From positions 1 to 64,000 of the forward strand of contig WTXI01000183.1 of assembly GCA_022376515.1 (NCBI GenBank): DNA of 64,000 bases, read 5' to 3'. The notes beneath the pieces are model-generated. The model was not told the DNA's origin and searched no databases. It saw nothing but the letters and a program-made list of their open reading frames with translations. The translations under genes and the position numbers were made by a program. This DNA comes from Lactifluus volemus. Lineage: Eukaryota > Basidiomycota > Agaricomycetes > Russulales > Russulaceae. Below are positions 1 to 12,533 of this stretch, piece after piece; the stretch's first letter is position 1, and each line of letters starts with the position of its first letter.

Positions 1-530
1 CGCATCGCTGGCAAACAGATCAAGTACGCATCCCTTTCTCCCCTTTCGAGCGTGCGCTCCCCCAGCTAACCCGAGTCCCTTTTTATAGTTCGCTCCCGCT
101 GGCGACGGCCGACATTGCATTTCTCAATGATGATTTTGCACTCGGAGGTCGATCGTGCCGCCCCACGCAGCATGGTGTGGCCCGCTGATGCGCTGGGATC
201 CCCGTTCGCCTCTCAGCATTGCGTCGTGGGGGATGAAGGAGGTAGCGCGATGTCGCGTGTCTTTTCCAGGCCTGATGAGGGACACGAAGCGGATCTGGGT
301 CTCAACCCACCACAGGGCTACGTCGACGCGCTTGGAGAGCCGATCAATCCCGCTCGGTTCGACAACGGGATCATTATCAGCAGCTCCGAGGAGGTGTGGG
401 GCATCGAGGCTGCTCGTCACGCACGCACGGCGATTTGGCGAGTGGGAATTCCATTGGATGCCTACGGTTTCCGCGCATTACAATCCACCCGAGTCAGCTT
501 AAGATTAAACATAGGGAAGCCTGTATAGTA
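1..530 (+). pseudogene. Family P relic, 3' part (copy P1)
   Basis: This is the 3' part of an unrecognised repeated gene (family P) whose copies alternate with the F-box genes. It contains the splice acceptor (about 88) and the last-exon motifs seen in other copies: a DDFAL-like segment, a PPHA segment and a SRVFSRPDE segment followed by GYVDALGEPI. The two ends of the exon lie in different reading frames, so it looks broken. It closely resembles positions 27000-27480. No function is assigned, because no domain is recognisable even when the best parts of all copies are compared. Confidence 0.5.
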
Positions 531-784
531 TCTACGGGTTGTCCTTCGGCCCAATCAATCTGTCCTGCTCGTCCAGCGTCCATGCGGCTACATACATCTT
601 AATCCATTATTTCTCATTGACTGACTATAAAATCTACCTCGGATATTGGCATCAATCATATCATATTATATCGAGGGCGTGTCGATGAAGAAGAGTTGGA
701 TATATACAGGGAAAGCATAGCGGGACAACAGGAGTAGCATGAATCAACTAGGAGTAGGAGGGATTGTAGAGAACATCGAGCTTC

Positions 785-2252
785 CTACTGGCTACTTGAA
801 CTTCCGAGGACAACAGGGTGATCAGAATGCTGACGTGCGATGATGAATGGCCAGTTGTAGCGCTGAGATGCCTGATACCCTGATAGTTGAAGCTCCTCCA
901 ATGCGGGCAACACCTGCGTGGCCAAATCCCCACTGAGTCTTCGTAGTGCTGGCACGACGAGTGACCCGATATCGTGAGATAGTATACGCAGGGTCTGAAC
1001 AGCAGTAAATGGCTGGAGGAGTTCTAGCCATTGTGTATCGTCCATATCGACTTGCCGAATCGACTCCGCGTAATCAATGCCGAGCTGATCAATACTAGAG
1101 AGGATGAACGAAAGTTGGTTGCATATTTGCGCCACGGATGAGACTTGCCAATCTACCGCTCTACAAAAGGTGGTGACTGAAAGGGTCTTGTGAATGAAAG
1201 ACTGACCCCTTCCCCTAAAAATCATCTGGACGTAGTTATCATGAATCCTTAGGACGGCACTATCGTATGGCATTGTAAGCGCTGGTGCATGACCGATGAA
1301 CCGAATGAGTTGTTGGATGTCGAAGACCAGCTGATTGAAGAATGTTATTAGCAGCCAGTGGAGTAGAGGGGCATCAATTTGGGCCATGAGGTCCTCCAAG
1401 TACTCGCTGACACCATGAAAGAAAAAACTGGTGAGAGCGGGGAGGACAGCACGTGTCAGCGGAGGTGAATGTCGGGTTGTTGGATCAGGACGAGAAGTCG
1501 GGGATTCGAAACCGATGGAAAGATTGGTGAGCCTGGTCAAGGCGGAGATGCACGTAACCATTGTCTCGGGCGAAATGTAACCATTCTGCGGTATCCGGTC
1601 AAGGGTGAGATCGAAAAGGTCATTGGAAGTCAAAAGAAGTCGAGGTAATGTCGGTAATGGAATGCCTTCCAAATGGAGTGATCGTAGACGTGGGGCGGAT
1701 CCACCTAAGAATGTATTGGGAAGCGCCGGCACAGTCCCTTTTACTCGAAGATCAAGAGTTTCCATTGCCGGAAATGGCTCCTGCGTCACTGCGACCAACC
1801 GCTCCAGTGGAATCGCTATTCCACGGAGCGAAATGGTGCGTAGACGGTTAGGGTGCTCGAGTGCAGCGATTATGTTATCTTCAGCTTGAGGATCAAGAGA
1901 GAAGCACCGTATTTCGATAGGCAAGGGGGGCCAGATATCCAGCATCTTCCTCACAGGAGTCCTGGATGTGCAGAGAATGCGCAGATCGAGACGAAGTGGG
2001 GATGCAAATATGAGGTATCGCCATCTTTGGCATACATGCACTAACTTGGGCCATGCCCTCACTCGGCGTACAGAATAAAGTAGGCAGAATTCGAAGATGT
2101 CTAGGAGTACTTCATCTGGAAGTGACAAGATTGTAACACGGGGTGAAATTCGACCTGCATCATACAATAAGACATCGTTGTGACTCTTGTGAGTGTAACA
2201 GATATCACATACATAGTCGTCGAATCCACCTTGATCCCTTGGACCATCCCAT
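785..2252 (-). CDS. F-box-like/LRR protein, FB1 copy a
   Basis: Probable substrate-recognition subunit of an SCF-type ubiquitin ligase, the usual role of F-box proteins; the substrate is unknown. The F-box-like core lies near residues 15-65 (SLPDEVLLDIFEFC, then WPKLVHVCQRWR and SPLRLDLR). Irregular leucine-rich repeats such as LPRLLL and ALTRLTNLSI follow to the C-terminus. The large exon (785-2154) has no in-frame ATG before the F-box. I therefore propose exon 1 at 2213-2252, beginning MGWSKGSRWI, and an intron at 2155-2212 with GTATGT and GATGCAG borders. This keeps frame and gives 469 residues. It points away from the family P copy at 2555. The splice model is inferred; the F-box assignment is strong. 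Confidence 0.85.
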
Positions 2253-2385
2253 GCGCTCTCCTATCTCGTGAATTCTAGAAGGAGAAGTGCTGGAGGGTGA
2301 GTAAGGGGGATTTCATTGCTCCTTGATTGGGAGCTTGACAATACATCGCTGATGAGCTTGCGAGTGTGCCTGATTAGGGTACGAG

Positions 2386-2392
2386 TATAAAG
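2386..2392 (+). promoter_or_regulatory. TATA-like box in the FB1/P divergent spacer
   Basis: The heptamer TATAAAG lies in the spacer between FB1 copy a (minus) and family P (plus). The same heptamer in the same context (GTATAAAG followed by CAGG) recurs at 10830, 14145, 22695, 29348 and 32475. At about 26020 it is mutated to TAGAAAG. Repetition by duplication alone could explain this, so a promoter role is a guess from sequence and position. Confidence 0.3.
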
Positions 2393-2554
2393 CCAGGTAC
2401 TTTGAAAGGGGCCAGTGAGAGGTCTTGACGTACTGGAGAGGGTTCATTGAAAAGTGCGGTGACAATGAGAAGAGAAGTATGGAAAGTAGTTCCGAGTATC
2501 GTTGATAGAGAGGCGGTTGTTTGCCTCTATGGATGTGTCGTGTAATCAGTCACT

Positions 2555-3812
2555 GTGACCGAATTGCTCAACCGTCACGGATCACTCAATCTCAACGTCA
2601 CCGCTGCCATCGCTGACGTCGTCCATTTCAAAGCAACAGTTATAGTGCGCCCGCACATGCTGCAGGCTATCACATCCTTTGTACAGGTCGACTCGCGCAA
2701 ACATGGACAGTATGGTCGGTTCGCGCCGATGGTGCGTATCTCCTTCAAAGAGTGCAAATTGGGTCGTCGGTGCGTTTCCTTACTTTATAAACTCTACATG
2801 TTACTTGCATCTTCACCCCTCACCTTTCCCGCTTCTGGCCATCGTTTTTACGCATTTGATATAGATGTGATTGGTACCAACCAAGAGTCAAACTGTCACA
2901 CATTACATACAGAACAATGTCGGACCCGATGCGCATACAAATTCCCGACTTATTCGTGACCCATCGCGTGCGCCGTGCGTCAGTGTCTCCGTGACGTCCT
3001 CTCCCGCTCTGAGCAGCCATCTCTGCCGACGCCGCCGTCGATCATGGCCCATCTGCATCCTCACTCGCCTCCTCCGCACACGAATACTCAATCCCGGTTG
3101 TATACTCATCCGAGGTACCCAGCGACGACGTTACGTTTCTCCCGCTGGCCGACTCTGAGCCTACCATGGGGCTCGGTGAATGAACTGGCGCCTCTATGCG
3201 ACCTTCGTGTACGCATCTTGTCCATGCTCGGCCCCGCTCCCGGCACTATTCGGTCTACATATCGCGACTTGTGTGCTGTGTGAGCTCGCAGGCCGACCGA
3301 CCGACCCTTGCCCGTCTGTCATCGCAAGACGCCTTGTGAACGGATGTGGAAGGACTCTCTTGCATCGCAGGTAAACAAATCAAGTACGCATGCCTTTCTC
3401 CTCCTTTCGGAGCGCTCCCCCTGCTGACCGAGTATATAGATCGCTCCCGCTGACGACGGTCGAGATTGTGTTGCTCTATGACGATTTTGCGCTTGGGCGA
3501 TCGGTTGTGCCGTCGCACGCTGTGCGCGTGCGGCCCGCGCTGGTGCCCTAGGACCCCCGTGCTGCCCTCAGCATCAAAACTTGTGTCGTTGGGGGGGTGA
3601 AGGAAGTATCGTGCGCGATGTCGCACGTCTTTTCCATACCTGATGAGGCTGCCATGCACGAGGAAATTTTGGGTCTCAAGCAACCGAGCGCAGGGCTACG
3701 TCGATGCGCTTGGAGAGCCGATCGATCCTGCTCGGTTCGACAACGGGATCGTTATCTGGAGCTCCGAGGTGTGGGGCGTCGAGGCTGCTCGTGTCGCGCG
3801 GGCATTACATTA
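2555..3812 (+). pseudogene. Family P relic (copy P2)
   Basis: Degenerate copy of the unrecognised plus-strand gene. The first conserved block reads NVTAAIADVV at about 2596. The middle block includes a GLHIAT-like hydrophobic stretch, and the last block ends near a REWALQ-like terminus in the best copies. Splice-like borders survive, with a donor near 2773, an acceptor near 2865, a donor near 3382 and an acceptor near 3440. The blocks fall in different frames and stop codons interrupt them. It is convergent with FB2 copy a. No function can be assigned. Confidence 0.5.
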
Positions 3813-3859
3813 ATACGTTACAAGTTTTGGATCCCTACGCATTATATACATGTGAGCCA

Positions 3860-4371
3860 ATAGTAGTAGCAAGCGTCCAAAGCATGGATCAGAGGGTGCA
3901 ACTAAGAGCGGATACTCTTCCACACTCGGGAATAAAGTGGTTCAGGTCGCATGTGGAGAGTGCTGGGATAGGAGATGAACCGCTGAGCATAGACTTGCAG
4001 TTGCATCTGGTCTGGAAGACCGTGAGACGGACATCATTGAGGACGCCGGGAAGTTTAGGTAGTTCTGATTGATTAGGTTCGGCATATGGGAGGCCTATAT
4101 TCGAAATCATTGGAAATGCTATTTTGGCGATAAGATGGAACTAGACGTACGTTGACGTAACGCGAGTAGATATAAAACTTGGATGTTACAGTCGCACCAG
4201 TTATGACGAGACGGGGTCGAAATAGACAAGGTGGCAAATGAGAGGAAGTGCGATGAGCGCTACGTAGGATACGGCGGCAGGTGTCGGTCAGATGTATGTC
4301 CGGGAAACGCTCCAGAGAAGTCTGGCTCGCTTGGGTGGGCAGACTGAGTACCGATTGAGTTGTGCTATTCT
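3860..4371. repeat. Conserved 3' flank of FB2 units
   Basis: This stretch has no convincing gene. It is strongly repeated in the downstream flank of FB2 genes, at about 15640-16158, 34190-34731 and 43080-43436. It includes an ORF-like minus-strand segment with the words PNQSELP and SGSSPIPALS. The repetition is explained by duplication of the whole FB2 unit. Confidence 0.6.
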
Positions 4372-5872
4372 CTACCTCCAGCCAAATGGCTCACTCCAGC
4401 CACGGTATGGCAGAAGGTGGACAGTGAAATTGTGATCAGAATTCTGACCAGCAGCGATGAGTAGCTCTGTGGCCCGCTCCTGGGGATCATCTCTCCAACC
4501 CCTGTCGGTAAGGTAGAGATTTTGAAGTTCAGGTAACACATCTTTCACGACTTCCCCAGTGTGTCCTAGCAGCGAGGATAGGATGAACGATACGACGAAC
4601 GGCTGTATGTCACTAGACAAACGCAGGGTCCGAACAGAAGCAAATAGGCGAAACAGGACCAGCCAGTTAGAATGGTCCCTCAGGTCCTCTAAATCCTTGA
4701 AGTGCGACCTCGAAAAGGAATTGTCGCTCCCGATGTCAAGCTCCGTAACACTGGGAAGTAGAGGGGACAGGGTGCACATCTGTGCAAAAGATTCGGCTTG
4801 GTGCTGGTCGAAACCTAGCTTGAGTGTTTTGGGAGAATATGTCTCCTCTGACTGATAAAGTCCGATGCCGATAGAAAACCTACTAAACGTTACCTCGACA
4901 CGATGGAAGGGTCCGAGGAGGAGTGAGTGGGAGATGGCTTGTGACATGTCAAACACGTGCGGCCCATAGTCGTACATGATCGAGAGAGTTTCGAGTTGAG
5001 GAACGTCGATTCGAGCCAGGAGGTTCTCCGAGTACTCGTAGACACCACGAACCTTGAACTCGGTAAGAGCTGGGAGGACGGCGCGTGTAGGCGGGGGTGC
5101 AAGTCGGATCTCTTCGTAGGGATGATCGAACCAGATATAGAGGCACGTGAGCTTGGTCAGGGCGGAGAGGACTGTGACCATTGCCTCAGGTGTAATATAA
5201 CCAAGATTGGGTATATTTCGAAGGTAAAGCTCGGAAAGGTCATTGCAGGACAAAAGAAATTGAGGCAAGGTTGGAAATGGAACGCTATGGATATAGAGTG
5301 ATCGTAGACTTGGGGCGGATCCACCTAAGAGCGTCGCCGGTACTGGTCCCGACCAGCTACGCAATCCAAGGCGAAGGCATGTTAGTGCAGGGAATGGCAT
5401 CTGCATCTCAGTGACTCTGGCCAATTTCTCCCATTCTGAGGACGATAGCTCGAAACTCAGTTCGCATATGCGGTCACGGTGCTCAAGAGCAGCGATGAGG
5501 TTACCCCGAACATTGGAACAGCATATTTCGATGGGAAAGGGCGGCCAGTCATCCAACATTTCCCTCATAGAAGAACGGTTACGATCTGAGTAGTAAAGGC
5601 GTAGGTCGAGACGGAGTGGCGATGAAAACACAACGTATCTCCATCTTTGGCATACGTGAACCAGGTTACGCCACATCGGTGGCCACGGCCCCGGCCATGG
5701 ATAGGTGCATTCCAAGGCAATCACTCGGCAGAAGTCGAAAATTGTTAAAAGGGTTTCATCGGGGAGCGCTTCGATTGGAGAAATCTGGCCTAGAACACAC
5801 AAGTGAGTGATCATCGTATGGGGTACGGACAAAAGACATACGATTCCTCAGGCTTTCGTTAGTGTTCAACAT
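4372..5872 (-). CDS. F-box-like/LRR protein, FB2 copy a
   Basis: Second F-box subfamily. The F-box-like core is near residues 12-70 (ALPDETLLTIFDFC, then NLVHVCQRWRYVVFSSPLRL), followed by leucine-rich segments. The long ORF opens at a non-ATG codon. The proposed exon 1 (5842-5872, MLNTNESLRN) joins exon 2 (4372-5789) across a 52-nt intron with GTATGT and TTCTAG borders, giving 482 residues in frame. A simpler alternative is the in-frame ATG at 5814. Its expected role is target binding in an SCF ubiquitin ligase, by family. A dead chloroperoxidase copy lies directly upstream. FB2 differs clearly from FB1 outside the F-box. Confidence 0.85.
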
Positions 5873-6184
5873 GCCTTCCTGTATTGCAGGTCCCAGAATG
5901 GCCATATATGTGATCGGTGGAACTCCAGAGGTTCTGGATGGTGAGAGATGCTAATACTGTTCTTAAGGGAAAGGCGCTGATGAGCGATGAGCGTTGGTTG
6001 GAGGTTAGCTTTCTTACGCGCGTGTCAGTCACGATTTCATTCTCCGCCATTCACTCAGACAGGCGGCGGCTGGGTGATCAGGTCAAGCGCAATGGTAGTG
6101 CCTCAAAGCACATACACGCAACGATACTATCATGAGAAACAATGGTATTGGCTGTAGAACGACTACGTAATGTACATCACCTGA

Positions 6185-7110
6185 ATGATTGACCTGCTCT
6201 TCAACGCCGAGCTCGACACGGAAAACAGTCCACACCCAAAGGCGTTATTTGCACAAAACATGTACAGGTCGAGCACGCACCAACAGAATAGAAGTCAACA
6301 ACGTGACCTGCTGTCCAATCAAAAAGAGATGACAATGACAGGAAAGAGAAACGGAGTTTGAAGACGAACTTGTATGAGCCAAACATCTATTTTATCCATA
6401 GTCCTGCGAGTACGGCGCCCCGGCAATTCACGAGGAGGTGAGCCGTGACGGCGAAGTAGGGTAAGTCGTCCGGGGGCATAGGCAGCTCGCATGCTGCCGC
6501 CCGGACCTTAGGCGCTCGTGGCGCACCTTGGCAATGAGGCTACCAATGGTCCGTCTGGCATAGCCTGGTTGGATTAGTGGTACGGGTCACGCCCTATATT
6601 GTCGTTGTTGTGCCATGACGAAGTTTTCAGTGGGAGAAGGGGGGTGAGATGCGGTGGGATTTACATGGGCTGGATGGGACTTTTAGATAACTTACGAACG
6701 ACGTGCTCAGTGCCACCGTGTACATCTATGTCAGCCGCGGGAGGTAATGTTGCATCCGTCTCGCGGGAGGATGCCTACTCATTCGCAGGAGCGCCAGAAG
6801 GGAGGGAGCACGTGAGAGAAGAGAGTGGCTTTGCTTGGGTAAGGGGAATAGACGAACAGTGAGTGGCCATCGCGTTTAGTGCGGGACATGAGTAGCACTG
6901 TTATCAGAGTCGTGGAGGGATATACTGTACTCTGGCCAGATGCGACCCTCTCATGCCTGCCCCTAGGGTCATCACCACCTTTACCGACCTTGTGGTTGAG
7001 GTTAGCGTGATGATGGGTGTGAGAGAAGAACTTGAAGACCAAAGAGTATATGGCGGAGAGCTTACTGTATGCTGTACCGTCAGACGGGAGATTCTGTGGA
7101 CCAACTGTAC
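6185..7110 (-). pseudogene. Chloroperoxidase-like pseudogene A
   Basis: DNA-level relic of the peroxidase gene at 46570-47796. The exon containing RDPYH and MPDGPLVASL is visible (6540-6600), and so are the remains of the first exon at about 6900-7080. A TAA stop (6574-6576) replaces the CAA codon of the intact gene. The C-terminal exon is scrambled. Pseudogenes B, C and D carry the same stop. Confidence 0.75.
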
Positions 7111-7159
7111 ACGTGCGTCACGTGTGCGCTTACCACGGGTTCAACCGAACTGATCCACT

Positions 7160-7460
7160 GGAGAGCCTCGACATCCTCTAACAAACTGCTACCATATTTT
7201 TCGTCAGAGGAAACGGAGTTTGGGAGATACGTCGGGCTTTGACTACCATTCCACTATAGTTGTCCTTGGAAAGGCGGAGATGAACGATGATGAGGATGAG
7301 GACGCACTGAAGCGCCTGCAACAAGTTGTGGAATCGAGAGTAGGAGCGTAAGGTATCATAGCCAAGGTCGTAAAACTGAATGTAATTTCTCGTTCTCAGC
7401 TGGAGCAAAAAAGCGTCGTGCCGACATTGCCAACGAAATCAACCGGGCCGTAGCCTCGCG
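7160..7460. repeat. Repeated spacer between peroxidase relic and family P
   Basis: This spacer recurs at about 19060-19340 and, more degraded, at 42480-42780. Its plus strand contains a short coding-like segment with the words RRADIANEINRAVASR in the better copy at 19275, possibly an upstream exon of family P. No firm gene call can be made. Confidence 0.4.
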
Positions 7461-7469
7461 GACATCTGT

Positions 7470-8944
7470 TTGTATCCATCTCCATCATCCCTACCCCAAG
7501 TCGCGTCTGGTTCAGAATACTCAGAAGAGCTCGTGTGCAAGCAACCCGCCCAAAACTATGCTAGGCAGGGCGTCGCTCACGCGGCTGCGGAGGCGGAGGC
7601 AGTTGGATGGCGGTTATGCTGGCCCGTTCCGGCGTCGCCGTCGGCATCTCATCGACGGTTGACTATGTCACCCTTTCCTCCTCAATCTTCACGCTACAGC
7701 TGCCCTCGCTGACGTCGGGACGCCGAAAGTACAGTTCGTCGCACGCGCGCTGCATGCTACCGCATCGTCTGTGCAGGTCGATCCACGTGTGGAGTTGTGG
7801 AGGAGGGGTGCAGATGGTGCGGAGCTCCTTCAGGATGTGTCGGTACGTGGGGGTTTAACTTACTTTTTTTTATCCTGGTAACCTTTTTTGTCATTCCTGC
7901 TGGCCATAGATGTGATCGATAATATTGGTACCAAAGTTGAGCTGCTCACGTATTGCGCACAGAACAATATCAAGGCATTTTCTTCCATGGGCGCTGGCAC
8001 AATATCGGACCCGACGCGCATACAAATCGCTGACCTATCCGCGGCCCATCATGATCCCCTCGCGCGCCGCGGTCCTCTTCCACTCTGAGCGGCCATCTCC
8101 GCCACGCCGCCGTCATACCCTCCCTCCACTGACGCCGACGATGACCTATCTGCAACCTTACACTCCCCCTCACCTGCCTCCTCCGCGTGCGAATACTCAA
8201 TCTTGGTGGTATTCTCATCCGAGGTGTCCAGCAACGACGTGACGTTGCTCCCGCTGGCCGACTCTGAGCTCGCGCTTGGGCGCCGTGAACGAGCTGGCGC
8301 CTCTGCGCGACTTGCGTACCTATCTTTCCCGTGCTAGGTCTGCTCCCGGCACTGTTCGGTCTGCACATCGTGACCTATGTGCTATGTGAGCTCGCGGGTC
8401 GGCCGCTCGAACGACCCTTTCCTGTGCGCCATCGTAAGAAGCTCTACGAACGGATGGCGAAGGACCTGTTGCATCGCGGGTAAACAGATCAGGTACGCAT
8501 ACCTCTCTCCTCCTTTCGGAGTATGCGCTCCCCCTGCTAACCGAGTCCCATTATATAGTTCGCTCCTGCTGACGACGGTGGATATTGCATTGCTCTATGA
8601 CGATTTTGCGCTTGGGTGACCGATCGTGCCGCCACACTCTGTGTGCGTGCGGCCTGTGCCGGTGCGCTGGGACCCCCGTGTGCCTCTCAGCCTCGAAAAT
8701 TGCGTCGTGGGGGAGATCAAGGAGGTATCGCGCGCAATGTCGCCCGTCTTTGCCATGCCTGATGCGGATGCTATGTACGAGATCCCCTGGGTCCCAACCG
8801 AGCGCATGGCTACGCCGAGCCGATCGATCCCACTCGGTTCAAGAATGGGGTCGTTATCTGGAGGTGTGGGGCGTCGAGGCTGCTCGTGTCGCGCAGTTTC
8901 GTATTGCGCAGACGCGGCGGTTTCGTGAGTGGGCACTGCAGTAA
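7470..8944 (+). pseudogene. Family P relic (copy P3)
   Basis: Longer-type copy of family P. The middle exon begins after an acceptor at about 7910 and reads NIGTKVELLTYCAQNNIKAF, then SDPTRIQIADLS, in one frame. The last exon follows an acceptor near 8560 and contains DIALLYDDFALG. It is interrupted at once by TGA, where copy P6 reads CGA. Frames also shift inside the proline-rich middle. The upstream 7470-7860 part has no recognised domain. It is convergent with FB1 copy b. Confidence 0.5.
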
Positions 8945-9218
8945 TATGTTACATTTTTGGATGTCTATGTCCTTCCATGCATTATAGATCAGCTTATGAT
9001 AAACGTAGGGCACACTATCAGTTTCCACCAGAACGTGTTATCTTTGGGGCCACCAAAATCTATCCTACTTGTACAGTGCGGCTGCACGAGTTTTAATCCA
9101 TTGCAATACTCTATGACATCTGCATTTGGTAACCGCATCAATCATATCATATTACATTGACTGTGCCTGTCGTACAATGGGCGTAACTAGGGGTTATAGA
9201 TTCTCAGACGTGCTCTTC

Positions 9219-10695
9219 TCAGCGGTAGATATTAACAGGGTAATTGCAACGATGACGTGCGATTATGAATGGCTCGATGTCTGGCTGCTCTGATCCAGAT
9301 GCCCTATAGTCTTCTAGGTAAAGACTGTCCAATGCAGGTAACACCTCCGCGGACGATTCCTCTCCGAGCCCTCGCAGCGCTGATACAACGTGTGACACCA
9401 TAGCCTGAGATATACGGAGGGTGTGGATAGCAGTGAATGGGTGGAAGAGTTCCAGCCATTGTGTCGCGTCCATTACATCTTCCAAAGTCGATGGAGATAC
9501 GACTCGAATCTCGTTGATGGTGAGAATTTCAATACTGGACATGACGAATGACTCGGAAAGTTGGTTGCATAGTTGCGCCAGAGAAGAGACTTGCCAATCT
9601 ACCCCTCTGCATGAGATATGGAATGTAAGCCGATCGATCGAGGAAGTTCGTGTCGTTGATGAAAAGGCCATCGTGATGTAGGGAGTATCACTGTGTATCC
9701 TCGCTGTATCGAATGACATATGTGGTGTATTACCGATGAATCGAAGGAGTTGTTGGATGCGAAAGACCAGCTGATTGAAGAATATTATTCGCATGGTGTG
9801 GAGTAGAGGGGCATCGGTTCGAGCCATGAGGTCCTCCAAGTACTCACTGACACCATGGAAGTAAAACTTGGTGAGAGCGGGGAGGACAGCACGTGTCAGC
9901 GGAGGTGGTCGTCGGTTGGTTGGATCAGGACGAGAAGCCGGGGATTCGAAACCGATGGAAAGTTTGGTGAGCCTGGTCAAGGCGGAGATGCACATAGTCA
10001 TTGACTCGGGCGAAATGTAGCCACTATGCGGTATCCGGTGAAGGGAGAGATTGACAAGGTCATTGCAAGACAAAAGAAGTCGAGGTAATGTCGGAAATGG
10101 AATGTGGCTCAAATGGAGTGAACGTAGACATGGGGCGGATCCACCTAAGAACGTATTGGGAAGCGTGGTCACGCCATATATTGTTTTAAGAGAAAGAGAT
10201 TCCATTGCCGGAAATGGCTCTTGCATCACTGCGACTAAACGCTCCAGTGGTATCGTTATTCTACCGAGCGAAATGCTGCGTACACGGTTAGGGTGCTTCA
10301 GTGCAGCAATTATGTTACCCTCAACTCGAGGACTAACAAAGGAGTACCGTATTTCGATAGGCAAGGGGGGCCAGATATCCAGCATCTTCCTCACAGGAGT
10401 CCTGTCTGTGCAGAGAAGGTGCAGATTGAGACGAAGTGGGGATGCAAACACGATGTATCGCCATCTTTGGCATACATGCACTAGCCTGGACCATGCGATC
10501 ACTCGACGGTCCACAGGAACAGCCTGAGGTAGGCAGAATTCGAAGATGTCTAGGAGGACATCATCTGGAAGCGAACAGATTGTAACTCGGGATGAAATTC
10601 GACCTCCATTATACAATAAGACATCGTTATGAGTGTAGCCGATATCACGTACCTCGTCCTCGAATCACACTTGATCCCTTCTGGGAACATACTAT
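9219..10695 (-). CDS. F-box-like/LRR protein, FB1 copy b (start codon lost)
   Basis: The main exon (9219-10603) is open, with an F-box-like core (SLPDDVLLDIFEFC, then WSRLVHVCQRWR) and leucine-rich repeats. The C-terminus resembles copy d (FIIARHRCNYPVNIYR) rather than copy a. In the first exon the position that is ATG in copies a, c, d, f and g reads ATA (10693-10695). The splice donor GTACGT (10647-10652) and an AG acceptor remain. The protein may therefore not be made, or may start at another codon. F-box family membership is strong; functional status is uncertain. Confidence 0.75.
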
Positions 10696-10979
10696 GCGCT
10701 CTCCTATGTTGTGAATTTCGGAAGGAGAAGTGTTGGAGGGTGAGTGATTGGGGATATCCGAGTCAGTGTTCCTTGACCGGGAACTCGACAATACATGGCT
10801 GATGAGCTTTCGAGCGAGCCTGATTAGAGTATAAAGTCAGGTAGTTTGAAATAGGCCCAGTGAGTTTTGACGTACTTGAGAGGGTTCATCGAAGCGTGCG
10901 GTGACAATGAGAAGAGAAGTATGGAACTTTGTTATATTGTTGACAGGGAGGCTGTGTTTTCAACCACGTGCGGATACAG

Positions 10980-12180
10980 CATTTCGTTTGACTTGGTGCC
11001 AAGCTGATTGGGCATGTCGTTCGTATCGGCTCAATTGCAACGTCACCGCTACCATCGCAGACGTCGGCCATATCAAAGGTACAACCACGGTGGCTCCGGG
11101 ATGGAGCGGATCTCCTTCAAAGAGTACAAATCGGGGTCGTCGGTACGTGGTCTTCTTTTCTCCGAGTCCACATGTTTTTCATTCCCACCTTCAAGTTTCC
11201 GGCTGCTGGTCATCATTAGGTTTTCCTCCATGGGTGCTGACACAAAGTCGGACCCGACGCGCATCGTAATTACTGACCTATCTGCGACACCCATATGACC
11301 CACTCATGCGCGCCGAGCGCCAACGTCTCCGCGCCGTCCTCTCCCGCTCTGAGAGGTCATCTCCGCGAATCCGACGCCGACGATGACCCATCTGCACCCT
11401 CACCCGCCTCCTCCGCGCGCGAATACTCAATCCCAGCGGTATACTCATCCGAGATACCCAGCGGTGACGTGACGTCGCTCCCGTTGGCCAATTCTGAGCT
11501 CCCTGAGCTCCGTGGACGAACTGGCGCCTCTGCACGACTGTTGCGGACGCATCTTGCCCGTGCTTGGTCTGCTCTCGGTGCTCTTCGGTCTGCACATCGC
11601 GACCTATGTGTCGTACGAGCTCGCAGGTCGACCGATCAAACCACCGTCGGTCCGCCATCGTAAGAAGTTCCATGAATGGATGTGGAAGGACCTGTTGCAC
11701 TGCGAGTCGCATCGGGGGCAAACAGATCAAGTATGCATGCCTTTCTCTTTCTTTCGGGGTGCGTGTTCTCCCCACTAACCCGAGCGCCCGTTTTAGTTGT
11801 TGCTCCCGCTGGCGACGGCCGACATTGCGTTTATCAATGATGATTTTCACTCGGCGGTCGATCGTGCCGCCCCACGCAGCATGCGTGTGGCCCGCTCTGA
11901 TGCGCTGGGATCCCCGTTCGCCTCTCAGCCTCGAACATTGCGTCGTGGGGGAGATTAAGGAGGTAGCGCGATGTCGCGCGTCTTTTCCAGGCCTGATGAG
12001 GGATGCGAAGCGGTTATGGGTCTCACCCCACCACGGGGCTACGTCGACACGCTTGGAGAGCCGATCGATCCCGCTCGGTTCGACACCTGGATCGTTATCA
12101 TCAGCTCCGAAGAGGTGTGGGGAATCGAGGCTCGTGTTGCGCAGGCACGGCGATTTGGCGAGTGGGAATTCCATTAAAAC
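10980..12180 (+). pseudogene. Family P relic (copy P4)
   Basis: Degenerate family P copy between FB1 copies b and c. Conserved blocks are NVTATIADVG at about 11040, a serine/proline-rich acidic middle (SDADDDPSAPSP at about 11367) and a last block with SRVFSRPDEG at about 11975. The blocks lie in different frames. The final residues (ARRFGEWEFH) end at about 12177. No known domain is recognisable. Confidence 0.5.
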
Positions 12181-12533
12181 GTTACAGGTTTTGGATGCCT
12201 ACCGAATTCCGCGCATTACAATGCCACCCGAGTCAGCTTATGATTAAACGTAGGGCAGCCTGTATAGTATCTACGGGTTATCCTTCGGCCCAATCAAATC
12301 TGTTCTACTCGTCCAGCGTCCATGCGGCTACAACATCTTGATCCATTATTTCTCATTGACTGACTATAAAATCTACCTCGGATATTGGCGTCAATCATAT
12401 CATATTATATCGAGGGCGTGTCGATGAAGAAGAGTTAGATATATATAGCGAAAGCATAGCGGGATAACAGGAGTAGCATGAATCAACGGGGTGTAACTAG
12501 GAGTGGGAGGGATTGTCGAGAACATCGAGTTTC

